This document shows, in pieces, positions 7,031-17,700 of a stretch of 30,013 nucleotides of DNA (its first letter is position 1; each line of letters begins with the position of its first letter). Source of the DNA: a virus; IMG/VR virus record IMGVR_UViG_3300030099_000229, positions 1-30,013 of that record, one strand, 5' to 3'. Made by a program: the position numbers and the translations under genes. Below the pieces are notes generated by a model. That model was given only the letters and a program-made list of their open reading frames with translations. It did not search any database and had not been told where the DNA came from.

Positions 7031-7654
7031 ATGGCAACAACAAAAATAGATATATGTGCGAGAGCACTTGTAATGATAGGAGCAAGTCCTATTACATCTT
7101 TTACAGACGGAACGACAGAAAGTACAGTAGCTAGTAATCTTTATGAAGATACTATAAAGAATATGTTATCTAGTTATCGCTGGAGATTTGCTAGTAAACA
7201 AGCACAACTATCAAGATTAACAGATGCACCAGATCACAAATGGGATGCCGCTTATCAACTACCACCAGAATTAGTAGGTTTGCATGGTGTATTTGTAAAT
7301 GATATGCCAATTAAGTTTGAAAGATATGGTGATATGGTTTATAATGATGCAGTATCTACTGATAAAGTATATGTTGATTACACATATTATGATACAACAG
7401 CTTCTAATCCAGAAGAATTTTTTCCAGCATATTTTATATTTACTGCTGAACTATCATTAGCTTCTATATTTGCATTTGCAGTTGCACAAAATACTGCACT
7501 ATCTGATTCTTTAGAAACTAAAGCACAAAGACAATTAGCTATAGCTAAAAATTTAGATTCACAACAAAGAACATCTAGTAGACTTCGAGTTACTAGATTT
7601 AATAATACTCGTAATTCTACAGGAGCTTCTAACATAGAAGGGATTGTAGAGTAG
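7031..7654 (+). CDS. Tail tubular protein A (gp11-like)
   Basis: A 207-aa T7 gp11-type adaptor that forms the ring between portal and nozzle. The N-terminus KIDICARALVMIGASPITSF and the segment YRWRFASKQAQLSRL, followed by WDAAYQLPPELVGLHGV, are characteristic of this family. The C-terminus (RLRVTRFNNTRNSTG) is basic. Position after the capsid module and before gp12 is canonical. The ATG lies 7 bases after a strong hairpin that contains the only Shine-Dalgarno-like bases, so initiation may be regulated by that structure. It is followed immediately by the gp12 homologue. Confidence 0.88.
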   Translation: MATTKIDICARALVMIGASPITSFTDGTTESTVASNLYEDTIKNMLSSYRWRFASKQAQLSRLTDAPDHKWDAAYQLPPELVGLHGVFVNDMPIKFERYGDMVYNDAVSTDKVYVDYTYYDTTASNPEEFFPAYFIFTAELSLASIFAFAVAQNTALSDSLETKAQRQLAIAKNLDSQQRTSSRLRVTRFNNTRNSTGASNIEGIVE

Positions 7655-7655
7655 A

Positions 7656-9842
7656 GTGGCAAAAACAAGATCAATACTAAGACAACTAAAAACAACATTT
7701 CAAGCTGGTGAATTAGATCCACTAATGAATTTGCGAAGTGATGTTAATGCTTATGCAAATGGTGCAAAACAAATGCAGAATGTAGCATTATTTTCACAAG
7801 GTGGTTTTAAAAGACGTAATGGTACAAAAAGGTATGCAAGTTTGTCTGGTAATGCTAGATTGGTTGGTTTTGATTTTGATGATAATGAACAATACATAAT
7901 GGCATTTGGTAATCAAAGAGTAGATATATATTATTTAGAAACAAATGCACTAGCACAATCCATAACAAGTTGTCCTTGGACAACAAGTATTTTATTTGAA
8001 ATGCAGTTTAGTCAAGCTGGTGATACTATGATAATAACACATCCTACTATGCCTATACAAAAAATATTAAGAACAGGTTTAACGAGTTTTACTAGATCAA
8101 ACTTTGCATTTGATGAAGATGCAGAAAACGTTTATCAACCTTATTACAAATTTGCAGCCGCTGGTGTTACTTTAACTGCTAGTGGTTCTACTGGTAGTGT
8201 TACAGTAACATCAAGTGCTGATCATTTTAATGCTAATTATGTAGGAGCATATATTCGTATAGAAGATACAACTTTAGAAATAACTAATTTTATTAGTGCT
8301 ACACAGGTAACAGCTACTATAGAAGGTACACTTAGAAAACAATTAATTACAGATCCATTTAGAACAGAAAATGGTACAAGAACTATTACAGTAAGTGATC
8401 CTCTACATGGATTAGCAAATGGTTCATCTGTTACATTTAGTGGTTCAAATAGTATAGAAGGAATAACTGCTGGTAATATAAATGGTAGTAGAACTATTAC
8501 AGTTTTAAATGAAGATACATATACATTTTCTGCTGGTGGTAGTACAAATGCAAACAATACTGCCGCTGGTGGTGGAACTGGTGTTTTTATTACCAGTAGT
8601 GGGCAAGCTAATAGTAGATGGGAAGAACAAGTATATAGTGCAGTTAGAGGTTATCCAGCATCATCAACATTTCATGATGGTAGATTATGGTTTGGTGGAT
8701 CATCAAGTTTACCAGATTGGGTGTGGGCATCTAAAGTAGATGAGTATTTTAATTTTGATGTAGGTAATGCAGAAGATAGTGATAGTATACAATCTAGCAT
8801 TGGAGCATCACAAGTTGCTGATATAAGACATTTATCATCTAATAGGCATCTCCTTATATTTACAGCAAACGGAGAGTTTTTCTGTCCACAAGCAAACTCA
8901 GCAGTATTAACACCAGCAAACTTTACAGCAAGACGACAAACAACACATGGATGTAGCCACGTAAATGTAAAATCTTTAGAAGGTGGTGTTTTATTTGTAC
9001 AAAAACATGGGCGAGCAGTAAGAGAATTATTATTTACAGATTTAGAATTATCATACTCTGCTACAAATATAAGTGTATTAGCCAGTCATTTAATTAATAC
9101 ACCAGTAGATATGACAATATTGCAAGGTACATCTGAACGACCAGAATCATATGCTATATTTATTAACTCAGATGGTACTGCTGGTATATTTCATGCAGTT
9201 AGAGCAGAGAAACTTGCTGGTTGGACAGAATGGAAAACAACAAGTGGTGCATCTTTTAAAAGTGTAGAAGCAGTAGGTAGTAGATTATTCTTTACAGTAT
9301 ATAGAGATAGTTCATATTATATAGAAGAAATGGGTACTGAAGAAAATACACTTGATCATTCAACAACTTTTACTATTGGTAGTGCTGGTACTACATTTAC
9401 AGGTTTATCAAACTATGCTAGTAAAACAGTAAAGGTAAGAAGTGGTGATTTTTATATGGGTGAGTTTGCAGTATCAAGTGGTGGTGTTTTAGAATTATCA
9501 ACTGGTTTTGATACAACTACAATTACTGTTGGATTTGATTATGAAGTCAATGTAGAAACTATGCCAGTAGAAACAACTATGCCATCAGGAACAATGCAAG
9601 GTAAACCTAAAAGAATAAGCAAAGTAGTATTAGGTTTAAACTCTGCTTTATCTACAAGTGTATCAGGCAATAGATTAGTTTTACGACAAGTTACTGATGA
9701 TCTGTCTTTATCACCTACAGCAGTAACAGGTAAAAGAGATTTTTATTTATTAGGTTATAACAAAGATGCAACTGTTACTATTACACAATCAGATCCATTA
9801 CCAGTAAGAGTAACAGGATTAATTATGGAGTATATGTTTTAA
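7656..9842 (+). CDS. Tail tubular protein B (gp12-like nozzle)
   Basis: A 728-aa T7 gp12-type nozzle protein. Family marks include TTFQAGELDPLMNLRSDVNAY and QNVALFSQGGFKRRNGTKRY at the N-terminus, the central HDGRLWFGGSSSLPDWVWAS, and VQKHGRAVRELLFTD in the second half. An inserted Gly/Ser/Thr-rich region around residues 165-310 is beta-rich and may decorate the nozzle. It starts with GTG right after the gp11 stop, with no strong Shine-Dalgarno, so coupled translation is likely. Its stop overlaps the next start as TAATG. Length is close to T7 gp12. Confidence 0.9.
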   Translation: MAKTRSILRQLKTTFQAGELDPLMNLRSDVNAYANGAKQMQNVALFSQGGFKRRNGTKRYASLSGNARLVGFDFDDNEQYIMAFGNQRVDIYYLETNALAQSITSCPWTTSILFEMQFSQAGDTMIITHPTMPIQKILRTGLTSFTRSNFAFDEDAENVYQPYYKFAAAGVTLTASGSTGSVTVTSSADHFNANYVGAYIRIEDTTLEITNFISATQVTATIEGTLRKQLITDPFRTENGTRTITVSDPLHGLANGSSVTFSGSNSIEGITAGNINGSRTITVLNEDTYTFSAGGSTNANNTAAGGGTGVFITSSGQANSRWEEQVYSAVRGYPASSTFHDGRLWFGGSSSLPDWVWASKVDEYFNFDVGNAEDSDSIQSSIGASQVADIRHLSSNRHLLIFTANGEFFCPQANSAVLTPANFTARRQTTHGCSHVNVKSLEGGVLFVQKHGRAVRELLFTDLELSYSATNISVLASHLINTPVDMTILQGTSERPESYAIFINSDGTAGIFHAVRAEKLAGWTEWKTTSGASFKSVEAVGSRLFFTVYRDSSYYIEEMGTEENTLDHSTTFTIGSAGTTFTGLSNYASKTVKVRSGDFYMGEFAVSSGGVLELSTGFDTTTITVGFDYEVNVETMPVETTMPSGTMQGKPKRISKVVLGLNSALSTSVSGNRLVLRQVTDDLSLSPTAVTGKRDFYLLGYNKDATVTITQSDPLPVRVTGLIMEYMF

Positions 9843-10444
9843 TGTGTGATGCCGCAACAGCAATATTAGTAGCAACAGCAGTAAGTGCTGGTGCTCAATA
9901 TCAACAAGGTCGTATGCAAGCAAGTATTGCACGACGCAATAATGAATTGATGAAAGCAGAAATTGCTAATCAAAATGCTCAGTTAGAAGAAGAAAAGAAA
10001 ATAGCAAAGATAAATGCTTTTGAAGAAGAAGAACAACGTAAAGATTTATTACGTAAAACAGTAGCTACACAAAGAGCATACAATAGAGGATTAGAAAACA
10101 AATCATTCTTAGCATTAGTAGATTATGAAAAAGAAGCATTAGCAAAAGATATAGCAAATATTAGATTAGGAACAGGAGTTGAAACTAGCAGACTAGCAAA
10201 CGCAATATCAGTAAATAACATAAGAGCACAAACTCCAGATTTAAGTTCTTTCTATACAAAATCTGGAACACTTGCCGCAGTTGGTACTGCCGTTACTGGT
10301 TATGCAAATTACTCTATGGTAAAATCAGGAAACCCTGGTGGTAATAATACAGCTACAACATCAACAACAAATAGTTCTTATACTAAAAGTTATAATACAT
10401 CTAGTGGTCCAGTATCTGCTCCTAATTATTATGGAGGTATATAA
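9842..10444 (+). CDS. Internal virion protein (gp14-like)
   Basis: A 200-aa ejection protein of the T7 gp14 type. It starts MCDAATAILVATAVSAGAQY, an alanine-rich hydrophobic helix, then a long Glu/Lys/Gln helical region up to about residue 110. A second alanine/glycine hydrophobic segment follows (LAAVGTAVTGYANYSMV, about 140-160), then a Ser/Thr/Asn-rich tail. The two apolar helices fit a protein that inserts into the host outer membrane during DNA ejection. It is linked by TAATG overlaps to both the gp12 homologue and the next core protein. Assignment is by order and pattern; identity to T7 gp14 is low by eye. Confidence 0.78.
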   Translation: MCDAATAILVATAVSAGAQYQQGRMQASIARRNNELMKAEIANQNAQLEEEKKIAKINAFEEEEQRKDLLRKTVATQRAYNRGLENKSFLALVDYEKEALAKDIANIRLGTGVETSRLANAISVNNIRAQTPDLSSFYTKSGTLAAVGTAVTGYANYSMVKSGNPGGNNTATTSTTNSSYTKSYNTSSGPVSAPNYYGGI

Positions 10445-13400
10445 TGGTAAAAAGATATTCTGATATATCAAGAACACTAATAAAAAGAACAGGTGTTAAT
10501 AATCCAAATATGGGAAGAATAGATCCTAGACCAGCTACCCAGTTTTTTAATACATTGTCAAAAGTTGCAGAGCAAGCACAAAGCACATACACAACACTTG
10601 CAAAAAATAAAGCAGTACAAGATGGTGTAAAAGATGGTAAAACTTTTGGAGTTACTTTTGATGAGAATGGTGTACCAGTATACAATCCACCAGAAGTAGG
10701 AGGTATGTATTATCAAAATGCTTTTGAAGAAGCTGCGACTATTGAATACAAAGAATCAATACAAGATAGTATAGCAAAAAAAGTAGATGATGGTTATAGA
10801 GCTTGGTTAGATAATCCAGATAATATAAATGATATGGAAGCATTACAAAGTAGTATGACTGGTGGTGTAGAAGGAATACTTGAATCAGTACCAGATCAAT
10901 TTAAAAACTTTGCTGGATCTAAAGCTAATGATCGTATTTCTAGTAATTTAAATAATGAATATAAAAAATTAGCTAGTAGAAAATATAATAAATTATCAGA
11001 TAATTTGAATATTCGTATTGGTAATATAATAGATGATATGGCAAATACTACGTTTGATTCAGCAGAAAGAATACCACTTACACAAAGATTTGAAGAAGCT
11101 ATGGAAGCATTAGTAAAATTAAATTTTGGTGATACTGATGTGGCTATGAAAGCTACTAAAGAGTTTCAAGAAGCTGGTAATATTAATGCTTTTATAAGTG
11201 ATATATTTCACGCTAATAAAGATGGAGAATATATAAACTTAAAAAAGTTAGAAGCAATTAAAGATGTGTTAAATGGATCAGCAGAAACAGTTACTATTAC
11301 ACAAAAAAATGGTCAAGATCTTGTAGTAAATAGAGAATTTGTTTTAAATAAATTTAATAGTGATGCTACTAGAAATAGATTAATTGAAAGAATAGGTAAA
11401 GCAAGAGCAATTACTAATGAAAAATTAAATAATACTTTAAGTGCAACTTCTAAATTACAAGATAGTAGTTTTGCATTACAAGATGTTTTAACACTTGCTG
11501 TTAGAAATAATAATCTTACTTATGATTTTGTTGATGAAGAAATGAAAAAGTTTGATACAACATTTAATACAATAATGGAAGAAACAAATATTGATTCTGA
11601 TTCAACAAACTTTAAAAAATTAGTTATAGAAAAAAATAAAATTAAAGAAAACTTTAAAAGACAAGCATATGATAGATTATATAATATTGAAGATGAGCAA
11701 TCAAAAGCAATTTTAAAAATAGATCGTACTAATATATTAAAAGATATAAATGATAGTTCTAAAGAAATAGAAACTATACATAAAGACATAAAAAGATTAA
11801 AAAAACAAAATCCAACAGATGATACATTAAATCTTTTAGACAATATAATAACTTCAGATCCTGATAGAATAAATACTATAAGAAGTTTGATACCTTCTAC
11901 AGATTCTCCTTTATGGAATGGACAATATTTGACAGGATTAAAGAATGCTATAGATACTGGAAGTGCATCTACTGATGGTATGAGTTATACTATAGGAACT
12001 AAAAGTTATACTGCTGATGATATACATAGATTATTTAGTGGATTAGAACCTGTAAAAGCTCAATTAGTAAATCAATTACAAAACGAAATAGTAAAATTTA
12101 ATACTAATGTAAAAAAACAAAATATAAATTTAGATATAGCAAATGTATTAACTGACAAAGCTGATTACGCACCTAATGCAAAACCAGCAGATTTAAATAA
12201 TTTTTTTGTAGATATAACTTTAAAAGAAAATAATATAGATGCAAAAAATCTTGATGCTTTTTTTAATGAACCTGATCCTACTATTAGAAAAAATAATATT
12301 GATAAATTTGTAACATTGGCACATCAACATATGACAAAACTAAATCATATACCATCTGCTATAAATGCTTACTTAGATAGACCAGCACCTACATTTGAAA
12401 AATTTAAAGCAAAAGTAGAACTTTTTTCACATTTGAAAAAAAATGAAGTAGCAGAAACTTTATTAGATACAAAAAAATATGCTAAACTAGAAGCGGCACT
12501 ATCATTACCAGCAGATAATGAACATTACCAAGCCTATTACACTAACTTAAAAACATTGTTTTCTTTAACTAATGATAATTATTTAGGAGCAGAAAACCAA
12601 TTTTTTAGAGATGCTGGTATGGAATCTCCAGAGAATGCTACTAAAAATGCTAAAAAACAATTTATAAAAACACATATGTTTAAAGAGTTTAGTGATAAAA
12701 AAAATGACATAGAAATGCAAAATGTGTTTGATACTTTAGATGATGGTTTAATTGCTATAGGTACAATAGCAACTTATAATCAAAGTATTATAGGAGATGG
12801 ATCACAAAATATAATGGATCTTTTAACAAATACATTTAAAGCACGATTAAATACAATAGAGCCTGTAAAAAATAGATTTATTATAGGAGCAAAATATAAA
12901 ACAGATAGTAATGTAACAGCAATATCAGATGCAAAAGATTTATATCAACCTAATACTATTGCTGGTGATTTATATGCACAAGTTTCAAAGGTAATAAATG
13001 GCACAGGTGGTAATTCTAATTATACACAAGCTACTATAGCAATAATAAATTTATTTAAAGAAGAAAAAGGTAATATTCTATTTGATATTGGTGAAGGATT
13101 TGAAGTAAATGATATAGGAAAACTTTTTGAAAAAGAAGCAACAGGTAGAGTAATGCAAAAATATGGGCAACCTTATATAGATCCAGAACAAAGTTATTTA
13201 CAAACAACAAAGTTAAGATCAAATGCTTATCCAATTACAGATAACTTTCCTTCTGGAGTTGATATGAGTGTAAAAGATTTTTTTACAGTTACAGATAATG
13301 ATGGAGATCAAATACAATTAATTCCTGGAAAAACTTTTAGATTAGAACCTGTTATTAGTAATGGTGTTACTGAAGGATATAAAATAGTTTTAATAGGTAG

Positions 13401-14700
13401 TCAAACAGGAGCATTAGATGCAAATGCTTCTGATTATATACAACATAGTTATGTGCAAAATGCAGAAGGAGAACATTTAGTTATACCTTTAAATGAATTA
13501 TTACACGACAATAATAAATTTATAGAACAATCAAATACAAAACAATTATTATTAGAACAAGAAAGTTTAGAAAGTAGAATAAGAACTGAAGGACCACCAC
13601 CAGATTTATCAGTAGGTACAGGTGGTAGTTCTATAGCACCTTTTGTACCTAAGTTTAGTAAATTTACTCCAATACAATTAGGAGAAAATAAATTAAAAAC
13701 AAATGAAGTAGTAAATATAAATCAACAAGAATTAAAATATATTAATTTACATAGAATGATTTTAGGTACACACAATGGTATATTAAATACAGATGGAACA
13801 TTATCTACTGCACGTGGTATGATTATAGATACAACAAGTACAGTAGACTCATATGGAGCTAAACCAAGAAAACAATATCATTTAGTACCATCTGTAATTG
13901 CATATACAGATACAAATAACAATAGAAAATATAGATTAATACAACCTGGAGAACAAAATTTACTTGAAGAATATATAGCTTCTGTAGGAGGATTAAATAA
14001 ATTTCCTGTATACAACTCTTTAAACGAAGCAGAAAAAGAAGAAAGAAAACTTAAAAAAATTATTGCTGAGGATTACAGAACTTATAAAGGTATAGACCAA
14101 CCTGATTTTTCATTTACTGTAAATAAATCTACAGGCAGAGATATGGTTGTTGAAGGTGTTAATTACATATTAAATATTACTGCAAATAATAATGAAGCTA
14201 ATAGAAGGCATATGATTGCTACTATAGGAACAGAAAGTGAGTTTGGAGAAAATGAACTTACCTATAAAGAAGGTAGAGTAAGTTCTGGTATTGCACAGTT
14301 TGATAAAATATATACAAATAAAAAAGGTAAAGAAGTTGTAGGTATTTTTGATGATCTTAAACGTAGACATGCAAAAGAACTAAAAGCAAATAGTTATGGT
14401 ATGGCAGGCACAGGGTTACCACCTATATTTGGTAGAACAGTAAAAAAAATAGAAGATGCAATTAATAGAGATTTTCCAGATTTATTAAATGGTAGAAAGT
14501 TTAAATTAGATAATTTAAATTATAATGATTTAAATAATCCTTTAGTATCTATAGCTATGTTAAGATTATGGATGGCAACACAAGGTGCTACAAGTACATA
14601 CGATACAGCAACAGAATCATACTGGTTATATAAAAATATATATAATACAAATTTAAAATTAGATACACAAAAAAAATACGAGAAATTCTGGAATGAGTGA
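10444..14700 (+). CDS. Internal core protein with C-terminal transglycosylase domain
   Basis: A 1418-aa protein in the T7 gp15 slot but nearly twice that length. Most of it is charged, helical and repeat-free. The C-terminal part (about residues 1240-1418) looks like a soluble lytic transglycosylase: MIATIGTESEFGENELTYK with E1264 in the position of the catalytic Glu of the E-S-x-F motif, SSGIAQF at 1280-1286 in place of the usual G-L-M-Q, and LWMATQGATSTYDTA later. Such a domain opens the peptidoglycan during DNA ejection; in T7 it sits at the N-terminus of gp16. The last 8 bases overlap the next gene (ATGAGTGA). Core-protein identity is by order; enzyme assignment is by motif. Confidence 0.83.
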   Translation: MVKRYSDISRTLIKRTGVNNPNMGRIDPRPATQFFNTLSKVAEQAQSTYTTLAKNKAVQDGVKDGKTFGVTFDENGVPVYNPPEVGGMYYQNAFEEAATIEYKESIQDSIAKKVDDGYRAWLDNPDNINDMEALQSSMTGGVEGILESVPDQFKNFAGSKANDRISSNLNNEYKKLASRKYNKLSDNLNIRIGNIIDDMANTTFDSAERIPLTQRFEEAMEALVKLNFGDTDVAMKATKEFQEAGNINAFISDIFHANKDGEYINLKKLEAIKDVLNGSAETVTITQKNGQDLVVNREFVLNKFNSDATRNRLIERIGKARAITNEKLNNTLSATSKLQDSSFALQDVLTLAVRNNNLTYDFVDEEMKKFDTTFNTIMEETNIDSDSTNFKKLVIEKNKIKENFKRQAYDRLYNIEDEQSKAILKIDRTNILKDINDSSKEIETIHKDIKRLKKQNPTDDTLNLLDNIITSDPDRINTIRSLIPSTDSPLWNGQYLTGLKNAIDTGSASTDGMSYTIGTKSYTADDIHRLFSGLEPVKAQLVNQLQNEIVKFNTNVKKQNINLDIANVLTDKADYAPNAKPADLNNFFVDITLKENNIDAKNLDAFFNEPDPTIRKNNIDKFVTLAHQHMTKLNHIPSAINAYLDRPAPTFEKFKAKVELFSHLKKNEVAETLLDTKKYAKLEAALSLPADNEHYQAYYTNLKTLFSLTNDNYLGAENQFFRDAGMESPENATKNAKKQFIKTHMFKEFSDKKNDIEMQNVFDTLDDGLIAIGTIATYNQSIIGDGSQNIMDLLTNTFKARLNTIEPVKNRFIIGAKYKTDSNVTAISDAKDLYQPNTIAGDLYAQVSKVINGTGGNSNYTQATIAIINLFKEEKGNILFDIGEGFEVNDIGKLFEKEATGRVMQKYGQPYIDPEQSYLQTTKLRSNAYPITDNFPSGVDMSVKDFFTVTDNDGDQIQLIPGKTFRLEPVISNGVTEGYKIVLIGSQTGALDANASDYIQHSYVQNAEGEHLVIPLNELLHDNNKFIEQSNTKQLLLEQESLESRIRTEGPPPDLSVGTGGSSIAPFVPKFSKFTPIQLGENKLKTNEVVNINQQELKYINLHRMILGTHNGILNTDGTLSTARGMIIDTTSTVDSYGAKPRKQYHLVPSVIAYTDTNNNRKYRLIQPGEQNLLEEYIASVGGLNKFPVYNSLNEAEKEERKLKKIIAEDYRTYKGIDQPDFSFTVNKSTGRDMVVEGVNYILNITANNNEANRRHMIATIGTESEFGENELTYKEGRVSSGIAQFDKIYTNKKGKEVVGIFDDLKRRHAKELKANSYGMAGTGLPPIFGRTVKKIEDAINRDFPDLLNGRKFKLDNLNYNDLNNPLVSIAMLRLWMATQGATSTYDTATESYWLYKNIYNTNLKLDTQKKYEKFWNE

Positions 14701-17700
14701 TAAATACGATTTACGTTTTAATCCAAATCCAGCACCTACAAGAACAAGATCGTTTTGGCAAGATGTAGGTGATAATTATAAATTTATATATAAGCCAGGT
14801 GTAGAAAGAATAGCACAAGGTAGATTGTTTTCAGGATTTCAAGAAGATCCTGATTTTGAAGTTACCTCTGATATGTTACAAGGTTTACCATTTGATTTAC
14901 AAGAAGATTTAGTAGAATCAAAATCACAAAAAGAATATGATTATAGAACAAATATCTGGAATGAAATGGATCAGATAAGAAAAAATTTAGCAATAAACAA
15001 ATCATTAGGTGCTGGTTTGTTTGCTGGTGTATTTGATCCTATAAATTTAATACCAATACCTACAGTATGGGGTTTAGGTTTTTGGAGAGGTGCAAGAAGA
15101 TTAGCAACTGCTGGTGCAACTTTAACTGCTGGTCAAGAAGTAGTTCGAGGTTACAATGATCCATTATACCAACCAATAGAAAGTGTATTAGCAATAGGTG
15201 GTAGTACAGTTATGAGTGGTTTGTTAGGTGGTGCTATTGGTGGACTATCAAAAAAATTTGGCGGCAACTATTTTAAAGCAACATATGCTGATGACAATGC
15301 AGATGAAGTAAGACAAATTACTTATGATGGTGATTATGTAGATGCAGAGTTTACTCCACTTACTTTTGATGATAGTCCAAAACAAGGATCTAATCCTAGT
15401 TTACTTACTTACGAACCTAAATTAGCTTTTGATGGTAGATATGGAAAGAAACAACCAATACCAAAACCAACTACTATAAAAGTAGATAACGAAGGTAATG
15501 CAAATATAAGTAATGTAATTATACCTCCTATGCCAGAAGGTTATAAAATACAGTTTGTTAGTACAAATAAAATAAAAAATGAAGCTGGTAAGATGAGAAT
15601 TATTAGTGCTTATACTGATAATAAAAATAAAATAATTTATATAAATCCTAAATATATAATGGGTGAATTATATAATAAAAAAGCGTGGACAGATCCTAAA
15701 CTATCAGGAGTAAAAGCTATGCCAGAAGATGCTTTTTCTAGTCCTCAAGACTGGTTAGATTTTGTTATAATGCACGAAGTAATGCACACAAGAAATGCAC
15801 CAGAGTCATTAGGTTTTGTTAAAAGAACTGATCCTAATTATAAACAAAGATTAGCTGATTATGAAAACAGTATTAATGATTTGGCTATGCAAGAAATAAA
15901 AAGACAAAGACAAAATACTAAATACAATGGTAAGATAGATGGTTCAATAAATAGAATATTAGTAAAACCAAAACCACAAACAAAGTTTGATAAAATAGAT
16001 GACAGTTTAGTCGTAATAAATCCAAAAGATATAGAAGTATCAGAAGAAGAACTATTAAAAAAAGGTTTTAATAAAGAACCATCTGATTATCAAAAGTATC
16101 TTAAAAGTAATTTTGCAGATAGAAGTTTAAGTAAATTAAAACAAAAAGACGCACTACCAGAAAAAGCATTTGGTGCAGAATTTTTTATGAAAGCAAGTGT
16201 GTATGGACAAGCAGTAACAAGATACCAATCATTACCTATGCGACAGTTTTTAGAAAGAGTATTAGGTGATAGAAATGTAATGTATAGAGATGCAAAAAAA
16301 GGTGTAGAACCTACTGGTGATGGTAATGTATATGGTGGATCTGTTAAGTTAAATGCTGGTAGATGGGAGTTGTGGACATTACAAGATTTTATAAAGTTTG
16401 CTAGAGATGAATATCAATCAATGTTTACTGGTGTTAAAGAAACTAGAGAATTTCTTACTATGGACACAAGATATTACAGTACATCTCTTAAAGCATTTCT
16501 TGCAAATCGTAAAGATAAAAAAGTTATGACACCAGCTATGTTTAATCAAGAAGTAGGTAAACTTATTATGAATGCCAGTAGACCAGAGTCATTTGGTAAA
16601 CTAGATCATCCTATACCTCAAGTAAAAAACGTTGCTAAAAAATTTAATGAAATAATGGAGTTAGTAAAAAAAGAAGGTGATAGTGTTAAGTTTTTTAATA
16701 CAAGAGATAGCTTACAATTTAGATTTAATAATGCTTATAGACAACTAGGTGAAGTTATAGATGACTTACAAAGATATGAAAAATTGTTAAAGTCAGATAA
16801 TCCACCTGTATCAAGACAAGTTTTAGAAGCATTACATAAGAATGCACAGTTTTATGCTGGCAGACATTTAGATGCAGTAAGAGGTATGGAAAAAGAATTA
16901 TTTGCTAGAGATATTATATCACAAAATGCTAGTGGCAGAATGGAAGAATTACTGGATTCTGTTAAAACACAAAGAGAAAATGCAAGAGATATATTTAGCA
17001 ATATTTTAAAAACTATCAAAGAGAAAAATTATAGTAAAAGATATAATATGCAAGCTGATGAAGTTTTATTTTTTAAAAATTATTTAAAAAACAATTATGA
17101 AGAAGATGCAAGAATATTGAAAGCTATACTAGAAGATTCAATAAAAAATCCTATGTCACCTGAAACAAGAAACTATGCAACTGTTCTTATATCAAGATTA
17201 CAATCAGCAGATGTTTTTAAAAAAACTAACTTAGATGTATTTAAATTTAAGGATGGAGAGTTTGTAGGTACTACAGCACAAGTATCAGCATTAAATAGAT
17301 TGCTTAAAAAAATGAAAGATCCTATGACTATTAATCAAAAGGCATATTATGCTAGTTTAAAAAGAGGGATGCTTACATTAGGTAAACAAGATACAAGAAA
17401 AAAAGTAAGAGATAAAGAAGCATTTTATATTCATAGAAATTTTATGGTGCCAGCTATAATGGATCATAGAGAAGAATTTACTAGATTTTTAATGCAAAAG
17501 TTTTTAGAAAATCCTAAAGCACAATTAAGAACTGTAGCACAATTTATTAAAATGGGTGCTACTAGATACAAATATAAAGGTGTATATTATCCAGCAAATG
17601 AAGGATTATTACAAATGGTAGCTAGAGATAAAGCTACAAAAACAATAAACACCATTATTAGAGATTCAGAAAATTTAAACATAGATAATATACACGCAAG

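Noticed and set aside
8237-8557. 106-aa minus-strand frame
   Set aside because: Antisense shadow of the beta-rich insertion in the gp12-like protein.
11520-11843. 107-aa Ser/Phe-rich minus-strand frame
   Set aside because: Antisense of Lys/Asp-rich coding sequence; such apolar frames are expected there by codon complementarity.
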